Part shown: in pieces, positions 34,863 to 47,699 of the stretch | Layout: the number at the start of each line of letters is the position of its first letter | Numbering within the stretch: the first letter of the stretch is position 1 | From: Saccopteryx bilineata | Lineage: Eukaryota; Chordata; Mammalia; Chiroptera; Emballonuridae | Length of the DNA stretch: 64,000 nucleotides | Direction: 5' to 3' | Assembly: GCF_036850765.1 (NCBI RefSeq) | Contig: NC_089498.1 | Location: 53,619,795-53,683,794 of the forward strand | Made by a program: the position numbers and the translations under genes | The notes under the pieces: generated by a model | Database searches by the model: none | What the model was told of the DNA's origin: nothing | What the model saw: only the letters and a program-made list of their open reading frames with translations

Positions 34863-35007
34863 CAGTGGTTTTCAAAATCTGGTCTACCAGAAATGTCCTG
34901 CTTGTCCACAAAAGAGCCACCCTGAAGTTGTATGAAGATTGTGGTGAACTCTTTCCCAGACTGGCAGGGAATTGCCAGTGGACCAGACCAGCAGTCGAAA
35001 ACCACTA
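34863..35007. mobile_element. hAT-type MITE, 145 bp
   Basis: Perfect 8-bp TSD ATTTAAGA at 34855-34862 and 35008-35015. Left end CAGTGGTTTTC, right end reverse complement TAGTGGTTTTC (first base changed). No coding capacity. Confidence 0.8.
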
Positions 35008-35015
35008 ATTTAAGA

Positions 35016-37804
35016 CATAGTAGAAAGTAAAGATAGTTCTTAAAAAACTGAAAAATCTCCAAAGTATGAAGAAAATGAAAATTGCTTCTTTAACCTAGAG
35101 CCTAAGAGGGTTCCTGTGACTCTGAATCACCCTTTGACACTAACCGTTAGTATATCTACATTTCTGTTAGACTGTAGGAGTGGAAAGCAGAAAGGCTGGT
35201 ATCTTTGTGGTCAGGATGTCAAATATGGGCTCCATTCCCATCCTAACTTATGTTATTCTAAAAGAGTCACCTGAGTTAAAGGAAAAAAGAATGATAAGTG
35301 ATAAAAGAAAAATATATCTATTACACATCACATTGAACTTTGATGGAAAGAAGCAGGAAATGGGCCACACAGTAGAGTGGTGTGTTTTGCCTTTTTTACT
35401 ACTGCATTTCTAAATTAATTATTTCCATTTTATATATGAATGACTTAAACCTACCATCTGTATTTGTAGGTAAAATTTGCTTCAGTAAATGTCACACTGG
35501 TGTATTTCTGGCTCAGTTGATAAATACAATAAATTGTTTCCCATGTATGATTTTAGTAGATCTAACGATAAAATGTAAGGGTTTGCTTCCTACCACTTAG
35601 ACAGTGTGAAAATAGAAAAATATCTCAAATATCAGAGAGCAAGAACATGAAAAGTTGATATAGTTTGCATTTTAAAAACTTAGTCATATTTATGTTAACT
35701 GTTTAAATTGATGAAAGTGCTTGTCAACCTAATTTATATCCTTCTTGGACATGGTAAAATAGAAACTATGTGTACATAAGCCTTGGCCTTTATCCTCACC
35801 CCAGAGTCCAGATACAAAAGAAAATACTCTTTGCCGAATTTACAGTTGATTAAATAAGAACTTATTTCTCCTTTCTTCATTCTTCTTTTCCATTCTCCTT
35901 CTCATCTGCGTTCTCCCTTCTTATTCTTCTACTTAAATGAACTCACCATTAACTGAAATGAAAGGGTTAAGCACAAAAATCACAATTTGAGAATTCTGTA
36001 ATGAGCCACAGAGTGCTTATTTTGTAAATACTTTTAACCTTTCATTTTTTTTAGTCTGGATGTGTGCATGAGTAGGAGATCTGATTTGTAACCCACTCTG
36101 AGTCCTAAAAGTAGAACTTTTCTTAACTGAAAGTATACTGCAAAGACTTATTACTTTTTAGATGTTGAGAGCCATAAAAATAAAAGACTATCATTCTCAA
36201 TCTAATAACCCAAACATACTACATAATCATATTTTACTCTCAAACCAACAGAGAGCTGAGGACAAGAATACATTTGTATAAATAATCTAGTAAGTGACAA
36301 GGTATTCAGAAGAAAGAAAAAATCCATTGTTGTATTCAACTCTGACTGAAAGAGAGATAAGACATCCTCAACAGTCCAGACCAAGGAAAATCTAGCATAG
36401 AGACACCGAAAGAATACAGTCCTCCTTACCTTCTTACAGGTTTTTGTGAGTGCTTGGGTGGGTGGGGCAGTACTTTCCCCAAATGAGGACAGGGAGTGAG
36501 ATTTTAAGAAACTCCTATAGATACTTGGGCTTTCAGTTAAGAAAGACAGAGGGAAGAACTACCTGAGTGGAGCATCTCACAGGAAATACCCACCTTAAAA
36601 ATGGGGTCTGCTTTATAGTCTCAACAACTCTCTCAGGACCAACCATAGGGCAACAGGGATGATAAAGTTCCCAAACAAGAAAGTTGAGGCTAGGGGTGTA
36701 GACCAAAGAGAGCTTCCCAGTGATTTTTAAAAATAGCTGTCAATCAAGCTCTAAAACGAAGATTGATTACTCTCAAATCATAAAGCCCAGGACTCACTTG
36801 CAAAACATAGGCACATTGAGAAAACTTCACCAATGTTCATAGTCCAGGTCCTGAAGAAGGGAAAGTTAAGATCCTACCCTTGAAATGGTGTGAGTGGAAA
36901 AGAACTCAAGCTGCAACAAAGTCTAGAGATAGCCTAGCTACAGAGAATGCTGACTCAGTTTCCATTCTCTTAATCTGATAAGAAAAGGGGCAGGGGTTCC
37001 CTCTGTGGAGAAAGAAGAAAGGAAGGAAAAAGGAAATGTGAAATGTGAAATAAAACGGAATAATTTATGTTAAGGCATTTTAAAGCGAAGCTGGGAGGCC
37101 ATTAAAGAAATGGGTTTTCTGCACATCCTTGTCAGACAGAACATGAACTTTTGAACTGGGCAAAACCATAAATATTTCTAAAACGCTGAAGGAACTGCAA
37201 TTTGTGGCAGTGGTAGACTGTTACTAAGATGTAGTCTTAAAAATCAATCACGTTTAGCCAAGGTTAGCTTTCTGCCACCAGCACCAATTAAAGTTCTTTG
37301 TGAATGACTAATGTAACCCTCCCCTTTTGCTTTTAAAAAACTCCTGCCTTGTACTCTAGTGGGACACTGTTTGGGTTACCAGGATCTATGGGTTACCAGG
37401 ATCTATGCTCTGAATTGCAATTCTTTATAATCCCTAAAAAAATGTGATTTTTCTTTTCTTTTCTTTTTTCTCTTTATTTTTTATTATTGTCTCCTGGAAA
37501 TTTAGGTTAACAGAAAATTGAGGAAATTATATTAATATAGTAAGTAACTAGAAGCCACTTGTTTCAGTATAAGACAGGCCTTGTATTTTTAATTGAGTGA
37601 AGATAAGGTAAAGCCTAAAACAAATTTCTACAAAATGCATTCTTAGAATGGTAATTATCCAGTATATGAATAGTTATTATGTATATTAAAGTTCCCATGT
37701 CCAATTAGCTTTGCAAACCCCAATTTAAATAAGTTGTTTCCTTTAGAATCTGTCAGAACTTTTTATATGGTGATGTATATTGAAGATCTCCAAGTATAGG
37801 GATA
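35016..37804. other. Long non-coding stretch
   Basis: No recognised gene or young repeat. The block 36180-37030 is less AT-rich and could be an ancient repeat, but I cannot name it. 37440-37490 is a T-rich pyrimidine tract. Confidence 0.5.
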
Positions 37805-37812
37805 GTTTAGAG

Positions 37813-38164
37813 CAGGGGTAATCAACCTTTTTATACCTATTGCCCACTTTTGTATCTCTGTTAGTAGTAAAATTTTCTAACCACCCACCGGTTCCACAGT
37901 AATGGTGATTTATAAAGTAGGGAAGTAACTTAACTTTATAAAATTTATAAAGCAAAGTCACAGCAAGTTAAAGCATATAATAATAATTACTTACCAAGTA
38001 CTTTATGTCGGATTTTCGCTAAGTTTGGCAGAATAAATCTTTATAAAACTACTTACTATAGTTAAATCAATGTTTTTATTTATACTTTGGTTGCTCTGCT
38101 ACTGCCCACCATGAAAGCTGGAATGCCCACTAGTGGGCAGTAGGGATCAGGTTGACTACCACTG
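37813..38164. mobile_element. hAT-type transposon, 352 bp
   Basis: Ends CAGGGGTAATCAACCT and, as reverse complement, CAGTGGTAGTCAACCT. Perfect 8-bp TSD GTTTAGAG at 37805-37812 and 38165-38172. Near the right end the short palindrome TGCCCACTAGTGGGCA occurs. No transposase frame. Confidence 0.9.
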
Positions 38165-38172
38165 GTTTAGAG

Positions 38173-38946
38173 TATTTCCTGTGTTATCCCACTTCAACAG
38201 TGTTCCTCAAAGACCTTTGGGAATGCTGGCCCCTAATATAGAACATCACAGTGCAAAACCATGAGAAAAGGAGATGCCCAGGGTTGAGAACTAGAAATTG
38301 TAAGATAAATTATGCTTTTGCTTCAGAGCAAAATTAACTTTTTAAAGGCCAAAAATTACCTGAGCATTCAATAAAGACAAATATTTAAGTTCTGGTATTA
38401 AATGGAAACTGAGCTATGAATGAAGTCTCATTTAATCAGATGAGTTTATAATCTAGTATTTATGGTATTCATGAGACTGTCATTTCCTTAAAAGAGAGCA
38501 TTTCTAGAATGGTCTATGGAATATGAGATTACATAATTGTACTTTGTTTAATTATGTAGTGTCACCAGAATCTGCCTCTGTCATAAAAATATGTTTTTAG
38601 CGATTTTTTTAAAAAAGACTAGAAACACAATTTAATAAAAGGGATATGTTTTTCAACATGAAACAGAATAATATTTTCTCTGTGCATTCTTTTCCATCAT
38701 TTACAGAGGAATCTTCTTGGATAATAGACATATTATGAGTACTGAGTTATATAAAGCATACAGAAATGCTATCTAGTAGCTAAATTTGTTATATCTCAAA
38801 ACAAGATGTTCTTGCTATGAATAAAAAATGATTATTGGTTATAAGATGTAATTTAATTTATTTTTTAAAATAATGTTCTTTCTTGAAAATTTCATTTGCT
38901 TGTTTATTATTCAAATACAAGCAAGGGCCTTAAGTGAAAGGCAAGA
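38173..38946. other. AT-rich non-coding stretch
   Basis: Nothing recognised. Confidence 0.5.
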
Positions 38947-38961
38947 GAACCCCCCCAATTT

Positions 38962-39352
38962 TTTTATTTTTTTTTTGTATTTTTCTGAAGCTGGAAACGG
39001 GGAGAGACAGACTCCCGCATGCGCCCGACCAGGATCCATCCCGCACGCCCACCAGGGGCCACGCTCTGCCCACCAAGGGGGGGTGCTCTGCCCCTCCGGG
39101 GTGTCACTCTGCTGCGAACAGAGCCACTCTAGCGCCTGGGGCAGAGGCCAAGGAGCCATCCCCAGCGCCCGGGCCATCCTTGCTCCAATGGAGCCTTGGC
39201 TGTGGGAGGCGAAGAGAGAGACAGAGAGGAAGGAGGGAGTGGGGGTGGAGAAGCAAATGGGCGCTTCTCCTATGTGCCCTGGCCGGGAATCGAACCCGGG
39301 TCCCCCCGCACGCCAGGCCGACACTCTACCGCTGAGCCAACCGGCCAGGGCC
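38962..39352 (-). mobile_element. Family A SINE
   Basis: Complete minus-strand copy with a well-preserved head (GGCCCTGGCCGGTTGGCTCA on minus, at 39352) and two GC-rich units. The duplicated GAACCCCC-AATTTT flank at 38947-38961 and 39353-39368 is a TSD with a length change in its C and A runs. Frames of 133-171 residues here are SINE by-products. Confidence 0.93.
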
Positions 39353-39369
39353 GAACCCCCAAAAATTTT

Positions 39370-41178
39370 ACATGCCAAATATATCTAGTGTATTTTAACA
39401 CAGGTGACTAGATTTTATTGCTGTCTCCAATATGCCATGATAATTGTTTTTTGACTGGCTTGTTGAAGGGCTCAAGCAATGAATTAAAGGAAAATCCATG
39501 AGAAAAAAATTTAAAGGATTTTTACATTCTCTTTCTTCTTTCCTCTTTCTTTAATTCTTTTTATTGTTTTTAATTCTTTTTTCTTTCCTTTGTTTCTGCC
39601 TTCTATTTTTGTTTTAATGCATATAAACATAATGCATTTTGAGGAATAAATTTGAAGACAAAAATTATAGGTAGAAGTTATTAAAAACCATTCATACAGT
39701 CATTAGCTAGAGAAAACAACCATTAACATTATTTTTTCCATCCTTTTCTCAAGGAATATTATCTGCATCTCTTGACCTTAGGCTATTGTTTGTAACTGAA
39801 GGCAAAGAGCATGATGAAGGTGAGTGGAAGAGGAGAAATAGAATAAAGTGGGTCCTTAGTATTATTGAATCAATACATTTACCAGCTTTCAGCTGTTCCA
39901 TAGTTACTTCAGTAATAGGTCCCTTTTGTTTTGGTTATTTAGCCTTTATAAGTTGTTTTTTTATTGCACATACCACATTCTCTAACGTATAGTTCTTCTT
40001 CTTTATCTACAACATCCATTTAATTTTCATTGTCAGATCCATCATCAGACAGGGGTAGCAGACACAGTAGCACACAAAAGAATCACCTGGGAAACCTATG
40101 AAGAAGAGGGAATTGATTTTTTTTCTCCTAGTTTCTTTTGACTTTTCTAATAATTAAATGAATATAGACAGATTAACAAGAAAAAATATTAATTTTGTCT
40201 GTGTAGAAAACCCAAAGATATGAGACTCAAAGTAGTAATTAAAGGAGATAGCTTTTATATCTTTTATATAAAGAGACAATAAACTTATGAATAATCTACA
40301 AGACAAAAAAATTGGGCCTGAAGTAGTAAATTAGTGAGCTAATAAGAAGGTTTGTTTATATAACTCTCTCACCCTAAATTTTCTATTTCAAGGGATAAGA
40401 ATGTCTTCTACCCACTGTTACAGGAGGGTACCTTTCACATGGGAGTTTGATTTCCTGCTTTCAGGGGAACAAAGGGGATCAGAGTGTCCTTCTTGCACTG
40501 GTGTTTTTAAGTAATTTTAATAAAAATAATCAATATGCAAAAGTGGCATTCTTTGGGGCAACATATTTTGTACCCATTTACTTGTAAAAACATAAATAAA
40601 GTATAATTCTGATGTTTTCAGGTGATGCTGATACTGTTGGTCCAGGAACTACCCAATTAGAATCACTAATCTAGACAGTAAACCAGGGTAAATGTTGGAT
40701 TATTTTAGTTGCCAAGACTTTTGAGTAAATACCTTTTGAAATAATGGATATTGGAGCTAAAACTGGTATCAAAAATGAAAAAAAACTGTGCCTTGTGGAT
40801 TAGCAAATGGAATAATAATTAAACTCAAGGGTTTTAACCAAGGGCATGATGGGAATTTTCTAAGGGTTAGAATGAGAAAGATACCTGACTACATAGGCCT
40901 ATAGGTGGCAAAAGTTCACCACAATTGTTCATTACTGAACTATGTAATCTCACTTTTTCTTAATAATTCTGTAAATCCTTCCCATGTATCTGTCCCTAGT
41001 ATTAAAATCTTTTAAATAAAATAAAATAAAATAAAACTATATTTGATTTTTTTAGGGAAAGGAGAGGAAATATTCCTCTTTAGTTGTAAATTAACAAAAC
41101 AAAATAAAATTTAAAAAATACTATGAATTAATACTGTTTGATATAAATAGATAGATAAATCCAAAGAATTCCTGGGTT
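39370..41178. other. Non-coding stretch
   Basis: A pyrimidine-rich tract is at 39525-39600. The block 40070-40510 reads like an old ERVL-type LTR (spaced AT-rich and GGGAGTTTGATTTCCTGCTT-like text), but this is weak. The rest is unrecognised. Confidence 0.4.
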
Positions 41179-41195
41179 AAGAAACTCATAATTTA

Positions 41196-41416
41196 CGCCT
41201 GACCTGTGGTGGCGCAGTGGATAAAGCGTCAACCTAGAAACACTGAGGTTGCCGGTTCAAAACCCTGGGCTTGCCTGGTCAAGGCACATATGGGAGTTGA
41301 TGCTTCCTGCTCCTCCCCCTTCTCTCTCTCTCTCTCTCTCTCTCAATCTCTCTCTCTCTCTATCTATCTCCCCCCTCCTCTCTAAAATGAATAAATAAAT
41401 AAAAATTTAAAAAAAA
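41196..41416 (+). mobile_element. Family C SINE, full length
   Basis: The reference copy of family C in this window: head CGCCTGACCTGTGGTGGCGC, A-box-like TGGCGCAGTGG at 41210-41220, B-box-like GGTTCAAAACC at 41254-41264, a TC run, and an AATGAATAAATAAA tail. Perfect 17-bp TSD AAGAAACTCATAATTTA at 41179-41195 and 41417-41433. Confidence 0.97.
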
Positions 41417-41433
41417 AAGAAACTCATAATTTA

Positions 41434-42630
41434 GTGACAGAGCACGTTTCAGATGTAATGGTAATGGATTGAAGAAATTTTATTTAATGTTCTGGAGATT
41501 ATGTGTACAGAAACTTAGAAAGGCCCTATGTTACTTTAGGGGCCCAAGGGATTAAAAAAAAGAGGAAAAAAATTATGTCTTTGAGGTGAATATATATGTG
41601 TACATACATTCTCTCTCTGCTTATTCTCCACCCATTTTCCAAACATTAATCTACTTTCTTATCTTGTAGGAAGCAAATGCAATTCACTTTTTTTTTTTTT
41701 GAATTTCTTTTGGTTATTATCAACAGCAAAATTTTATTCAAAGTTCTACAATTGTATTCTTTTGTAAAAAATATGAACTCTATAAAATAGTTTAGAGATT
41801 TTCTAGTCAATGAGAAGAAAAAAGAATTCTACAATTATGGTAAATGACAGAAACTAAATTATAAGACAAACAACAGCCTGAATTCACCTCTCAGGATATG
41901 GTAATAACTTCATTTATTGCTGTTCCCTGTACCTCTTCAATAATATTCACTTTAGTCCTTTTCCTCTTTTCAACATCTTCAAAACATATTTTTCATAAAT
42001 TAGAGTTGAAGTAGTAGTAATATACAAGTCACATCATAATAAGTCAAATGGTCTGGGCCTGACTTGTACTATCTGTAGGAAAAGAAAATTGTTATTGGTT
42101 TTCACAGATTAATTGGCCCCATGGAAATGCAGATCACTGTTTAAAATCCTTGAGAGTGGCCTACACATTAATCACTAATTACCCTGTTTGAGAAAATAAT
42201 TCTCAGTGGTTCTCTCACATTTCTGGAACTCTTTTGAGAAGGACTAATTGCCTGTTGCTTTGAACTGTCTTTTTAAGGATATATGTGAAGTGAACAGCCA
42301 GGGAAGATAGAAATAATGTTTTCTTCTATAATGCTAATACCATAATTACCACACCACTGAAAGGAATGACTCTAATGTCTCATGTCAGCATCTATGAAAT
42401 GGTGGCAGGCTAACTTGCAAATGGAGGAAAACACAGACTCTTCAAAGTTCTTGACAATTTTTGTGATAATTTTCATGACTAGAACATAGCTTTTTGAAAG
42501 CAGAAGGATGAAAGCCTCATTACCAACTAACATGATTTCATTAAAATTCATAAAATTTAATAGTGAACATGTTGATCAAATGTGTGGCCAATCAGAGAAT
42601 AAATGGAATTATACCTTGTGGCATATAAAT
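41434..42630. other. AT-rich non-coding stretch
   Basis: Nothing recognised. Confidence 0.5.
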
Positions 42631-42646
42631 GAAGAGAAAGAAATTA

Positions 42647-42708
42647 TTATTTTTTTATTTATTTTTATTTTTTTTATTTTTTTACTTTTATTTATTCACT
42701 TTAGAGAG

Positions 42709-42739
<31 letters not shown>

Positions 42740-42865
42740 CAGGGGGGAGGAGCTGGAAGCATCAACTCCCATATGTGCCTTGACCAGGCAAGCCCAGGGT
42801 TTCGAACCGGCGACCTCAGCATTTCCAGGTCGACGCTTTATCCACTGCGCCACCACAGGTCAGGC
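42647..42865 (-). mobile_element. Family C SINE, full length
   Basis: Minus-strand copy with GA run and head complement 'CGCCACCACAGGTCAGGC' on the right. Perfect 16-bp TSD GAAGAGAAAGAAATTA at 42631-42646 and 42866-42881. Confidence 0.97.
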
Positions 42866-42881
42866 GAAGAGAAAGAAATTA

Positions 42882-43981
42882 AACAGCAGTTGCAAGCTAA
42901 GTAATTGACAGTAAGCACAAAGACAGCTGCACTATCCAGAAAAGACAAATTTATTCAGGGTTGAGGTGATCTCAGCTGAGAAACAAAATGAAGTTCAGAT
43001 ATGGGAACTGTTGAACAGAAATGAATATCTAATAAGCATTTTCTTATTTTAGGAAGCTAGAGATAGACATTGAAGCAAATCAATAACTCAAGTAGTCCAA
43101 ATTCTTAGAAAATGTTGAGAGGAGCCTATTTTGTAGAAATTACAGGTAAGCTGTTTTAAAAAGTGTTGATAAAAGAATGTCCAGCCTAAATAAAAGTCTT
43201 ATAAAAGTTTATTTGATCCAAACTGACAATTGCTGGGAAGCAATATCTCAAGTGATTGAGAAAATGCTCTGACGAATGGCAGTTTTACAGCTTATTTTAT
43301 ACAATAGAATCAAAGAGGAAGACATAAGGATGCCAGAGAAAGAAAAACAGAGAGGCACGTACTTCTGTTCTTAGTTAGGAAGTTTTAATTTCAGACCATC
43401 CTATGTGATTACTATTGGGTTCTGAGTTTGTAAGAACCTCCAAGCCTCTCCAGAGCTTGTCAGGTTTAGCATGTAGCTCCTTTTTCATACACAGAGGTAA
43501 ATGCAGAATTTGTTTCAGATAATGCCCTCATATACCATACTTTGAACATATTTTATATGGGTGGGGGGGGAGGGACTGGTCAAAAAAGAAACATGGTGCT
43601 TTTACCAAGCTTTTTGGCTGTTTTTCATACACATATAATTAGTGATATGGAAGAATTATTGGCCACTAACTGGGTAATGCACAGAAATAATACAAAATTC
43701 ATTTTCAAGTAAAATATATAAAAAAATCTTATTATCCCAGATTAATGATGGAAGATAGTGGAATTTAGTGCACATCAGATAGCCAAGGTTGCATAATTCT
43801 TTTTTTGTTGTTGTTCTCTTTTGAGGTTACTTTTTATTTTCTTCTCATAATTTTAAGATCATTTTCAAAAGATTGTTTAATCTCTGCAACACTGCCTCTT
43901 TTGTTCAAATGCTGTCCTTTATGCTCTACTAGACATCTGACAACTTACTTTTAATGATTCTTATATCAGCTGTCTAACTTC
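42882..43981. other. Non-coding stretch with a possible old LTR
   Basis: 43190-43480 has 'AAAAGTTTATTTGATCCAAA', a wording remembered from antisense ERVL-type LTRs. A run of nine G is at 43563-43571. The rest is unrecognised. Confidence 0.4.
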
Positions 43982-43993
43982 TTTGGTTCTCTT

Positions 43994-44363
43994 CTTTTTC
44001 TTTTTTTTTATGTGACAGAGACAGAGTGTCAGAGAGAGGGGCAGATAGGGACAGACAGACAGGAAGGGAGAGAGATAAAAAGCATCAATTCTTCATTGCA
44101 GCAATTTAGTTTTTCAACAGTTGCATTCTCATATGTGTCTTGACCAGAGGCCTACAGCAGAGTAAGTGACCCCTTGCTCAAGCCAGCGACCATGGGGTCA
44201 TATCTATGATCCTATGCTCAAGCCAGCGACCCTGTACTCAAGCTGGTGAGCCAGTGCTCAAGCCAGTAAGCCCACCTTCAAGCTGGTGACTTTTAGGTTT
44301 TGGACCTGGGTCCTCTGTGTTCCAGTTTGATGCTCTATCCACTGCCCCACCACCTGGTCAGGC
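43994..44363 (-). mobile_element. Family B SINE with extra internal repeats
   Basis: Minus-strand copy from a T-rich tail to 'CCACCACCTGGTCAGG'. TSD TTTGGTTCTCTT at 43982-43993 and TTTGGTTTTCTT at 44366-44377 (one mismatch). Between 44175 and 44290 the GCTCAAGCCAGCGACC-type phrase is repeated more often than in other family B copies. Confidence 0.9.
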
Positions 44364-44377
44364 TTTTTGGTTTTCTT

Positions 44378-44730
44378 AAGTCTGATTATTTATTTTATAT
44401 TTCTTATTTTCATGGATATTTTTTATTATTTATTCTTTTTTATTTCTTCTATTGATGTATATGTCTTTGAAATATATCTGAAAACAAGGCAATGACACTT
44501 GACTTGATAACCCCAAAATTAAATAGATGTTTTCTTTTTTCTGTTAGAGAAATAGCAATTACTAAAAACTGTTGTTCATAATAAAAACCTCTATTCCTTT
44601 CAGCTTTGCAGTCTGTAAATTAGCTATAGTCAAACCCAAACCTTCAAATTATGCATTAAGAAAAAAATCTGTAATAAGTTAATGATGTTTTGTTATTGAT
44701 ATATTTTATCATTTTATAAATGAAAGAGGA
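44378..44730. other. AT-rich non-coding stretch
   Basis: Nothing recognised. Confidence 0.5.
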
Positions 44731-44731
44731 G

Positions 44732-47690
44732 AGCATTCCAGGATGATTATGGAGTAGGCAGATGTTCCCACTGCTACCTCACAAGACCAAATTGGATTAC
44801 AACTAAGTTGAAGAGCAATTATTTTGAATAAACCAACTTTGGACAAACTGAAGAGGAATCTGTAAAGATCTACATGCAAAAAATTAGACAACCTGGGTGT
44901 AATGGAAAAATTTCTAGAAACATACAACCTGAACCTGGAAGAATCAGAAAACCTAAGATGACCTATTACAACAAATGAAATGGATATAGTTATCAAAAAA
45001 TCTCCCAGCAAACAATAGTCCTGGAATGGATGGCATCACAGAGGAATTTTACCAAACACTCACAGTAGAACTAACATGTATCTTTTGCAAGCTATTAAAA
45101 AAAGATTCAAGAGCAGGAAGATTTCCAACCTCATTTTATGAGATATGCATTATCCTAATTCTAAAACCATTTAATGAAACTACAAAGAAAAAGAAAACTA
45201 TAGGTCAATATCCCCGATGAACATATATGCTAAAATTGTCAACAACATATTACCAAAATGGGTTAAGCAATACATCAAAAAGATAATATATCATGATCAA
45301 GTGAGATTTATTCTGGGGAGGCAAGACTGGTTAATATTCGCAAGTCAATAAACACAACTTGTTACATAAACAAAATGAAGGATAAAAATCAAATGATTAT
45401 GTCAATAGATGCAGAAAAAGCATTTGATAAAATTCAGCAATAATTTATGATCAAAACCCTCAGCAAAGTAGAAATACAGGAAACGTACCTCAACATGATA
45501 AAGGCCATATAGAACAAACTGATAGCCAATATAATATTCAGTGGGCAAAAATTAAAAACAATACCCTTAAGATCAGTAATAAGAGAGAGGGATCCCTTTT
45601 TACCACTCTTACTCAACATAATTCTGGAAGTCTTAGCCACAGCAACCAGACAAAAACAAGATATGAATGCATTCAAATTTGAAAAGATGAAGTAAAACTG
45701 TCATTATTTGCTGATGACATGATACTGTACTTAGAAAACCCTAAAGTCTCAGTCAAAAAAAATTTTAGACCTGATAAATGAAGTTAGCATGGTGGCAGGA
45801 TATAACATTATTATTCAGAAATCAGTGACATTTTTATACACCAACAATAAACAATCAGAAAGAGAAATTAAGGAAACAGTCCCCCTCACTATTGCTAAAT
45901 AAATAAATAAATAAATAGCCTAGAAATAAATTTAACCAAAGAAGTAAAAAGACATACTCGGAAAATTATAAGACATTGAATAAAAAAATCAAGGAAGATA
46001 CAAACAAGTGGAGACGTATACTGTGTTCATGTATAAAAATAATTAACATCATTAAAATGTCCATATTACCCAAAGCAATCTATAGATTCAATGCAATTCT
46101 TATTAAAATACTAATGTCATACTTCACAGATCTAGAACAAATATTCTCAACAATCTTGAATATGAAGAAGAAAGTGGTGATACCAAGCTATACTTCAAGG
46201 TTCATTGTAATCAAAACAGCTTGGTATTGGCATAAGAACAGGCATTGAGATCAATGGAACAGAACAGAGAATCTAGAAATAAACCCATGCCTTACAGTCA
46301 ATTATATTTGACAAAGAAGGCAAGAGTATACAATGGAGTAAAGGTAGTCTCTTTCATAAATGTTGTTGGAAAAATAGGATAAGTACATGCAAAGCATGAA
46401 ACTAGACTACTAACTTACACTTTTCACAAAAACAAACTCAAAATGGATAAAAGACTTAAATGTAAGTAAGAAAAATATAAAAATCCTAGACAAAACATAG
46501 GCAGTAGACTCTCCAATATCACTCATAACAATATTTTTGCTGTTATAGCTTTTCAGGCAAGTAAAATAAAGGACAAAGAACCAAATGGGACTATATCAAA
46601 CTAAAAACTTTTGCACAACAAAAGACACATTAATAAAATAAAACAATGACCTGCTCAATGGGAGAACATATCTGCTGATATGTCTGATAAGGGGTTAATA
46701 ACCAAAATTTATAAAGAACTTCTATAACTCAACATCAAGAAGGTAAACAATTCAATTAAAAATTGGCAAAAGATCTGAATAGACACTTCTTCAAAGAGGA
46801 CATACAGATGGCCAATAGGCATATGAAAAAATGTTCAACATCACTAATCATTAGAGAAATGCAAATTAAAACCACAATGAGATACCAGCTCACAACTGTC
46901 AGAATGGCTCTCATTAACAAATCAATACAAAAAATGCTGGTGAGGCTATGCAAAAAAGGAACTTTCCTCCACTGCTGATAGGAATGCAGACTTGTTGAGC
47001 CACTGGAAAACAGTATGGCCTTTCAAAAAAAATTAAAAATAGAAATACAGTATGACACAGCTATCTCATTTTTAGGTATATATTCTAAGAATTCTAAAAC
47101 ACTGATTAAAAAGAAGATACGCAACCCCATGTTTATTGCAACATTGTTTACAATACCAAGATCTGGTAATAACCCAAGTGTCCCACAGTGGATGAGTGGA
47201 TAAAAAAGCGATGGAACATATACATAATGGAATACTATGTGGCCATGAAAAAGAAGTAAATCTTACCTTTTGCGATGGCATGGATGGACTGGGAGATTAT
47301 TATGGTAAATGAAATAAGCCAGGCAGAGAAAGACAAATATATGATCTCACTTATATATGAAATCCAGTGAACACAGTGAACCGAGGAATGGAATATAGTC
47401 AGGAGTGAAATCACAAGGAGCAGAGGGACAACTGTCAGAGAAAAAGGGGGTGAGGGAACAAGATCAGAGAAAGTGAGGGGATTAGCCAAATCATATATAT
47501 ATGATATAGATACAAATAACAGAAGAGCAAGTCCTAGAGGGAAAGGGTAGGAGGGAGAAATGTAGGAGGAGGGAGAGTAAAGTGTATGTAATGGGGTCAC
47601 ACTGTGGGGTGTTAAGGGTGTTATATTGAGTGGGACACTTGAATTTATGTTAATACAATAAATTAAAATTTTTAATAAAAAATAGGGATT
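44732..47690 (+). mobile_element. LINE-1, sense, with 5'UTR joined to mid-ORF2
   Basis: Starts with L1 5'UTR-like text (TGATTATGGAGTAGGCAGAT and AAATTGGATTACAACTAAGT). At about 44875 it passes straight into ORF2 just before the RT core (CATGCAAAAAATTAGACAAC). RT motif LFADDM is encoded at 45704-45721. The C-terminal region and 3'UTR follow, ending with an A-rich tail at about 47690. The rest of the 5'UTR, ORF1 and the endonuclease are absent. ORF2 is broken by stops. Confidence 0.85.
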
Positions 47691-47699
47691 AAAAAATAA

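Noticed and set aside
38873..39388. 171- and 155-residue frames on both strands
   Set aside because: Both are translations of the GC-rich SINE at 38962-39352. Simultaneous long frames on both strands at each SINE are a composition effect.
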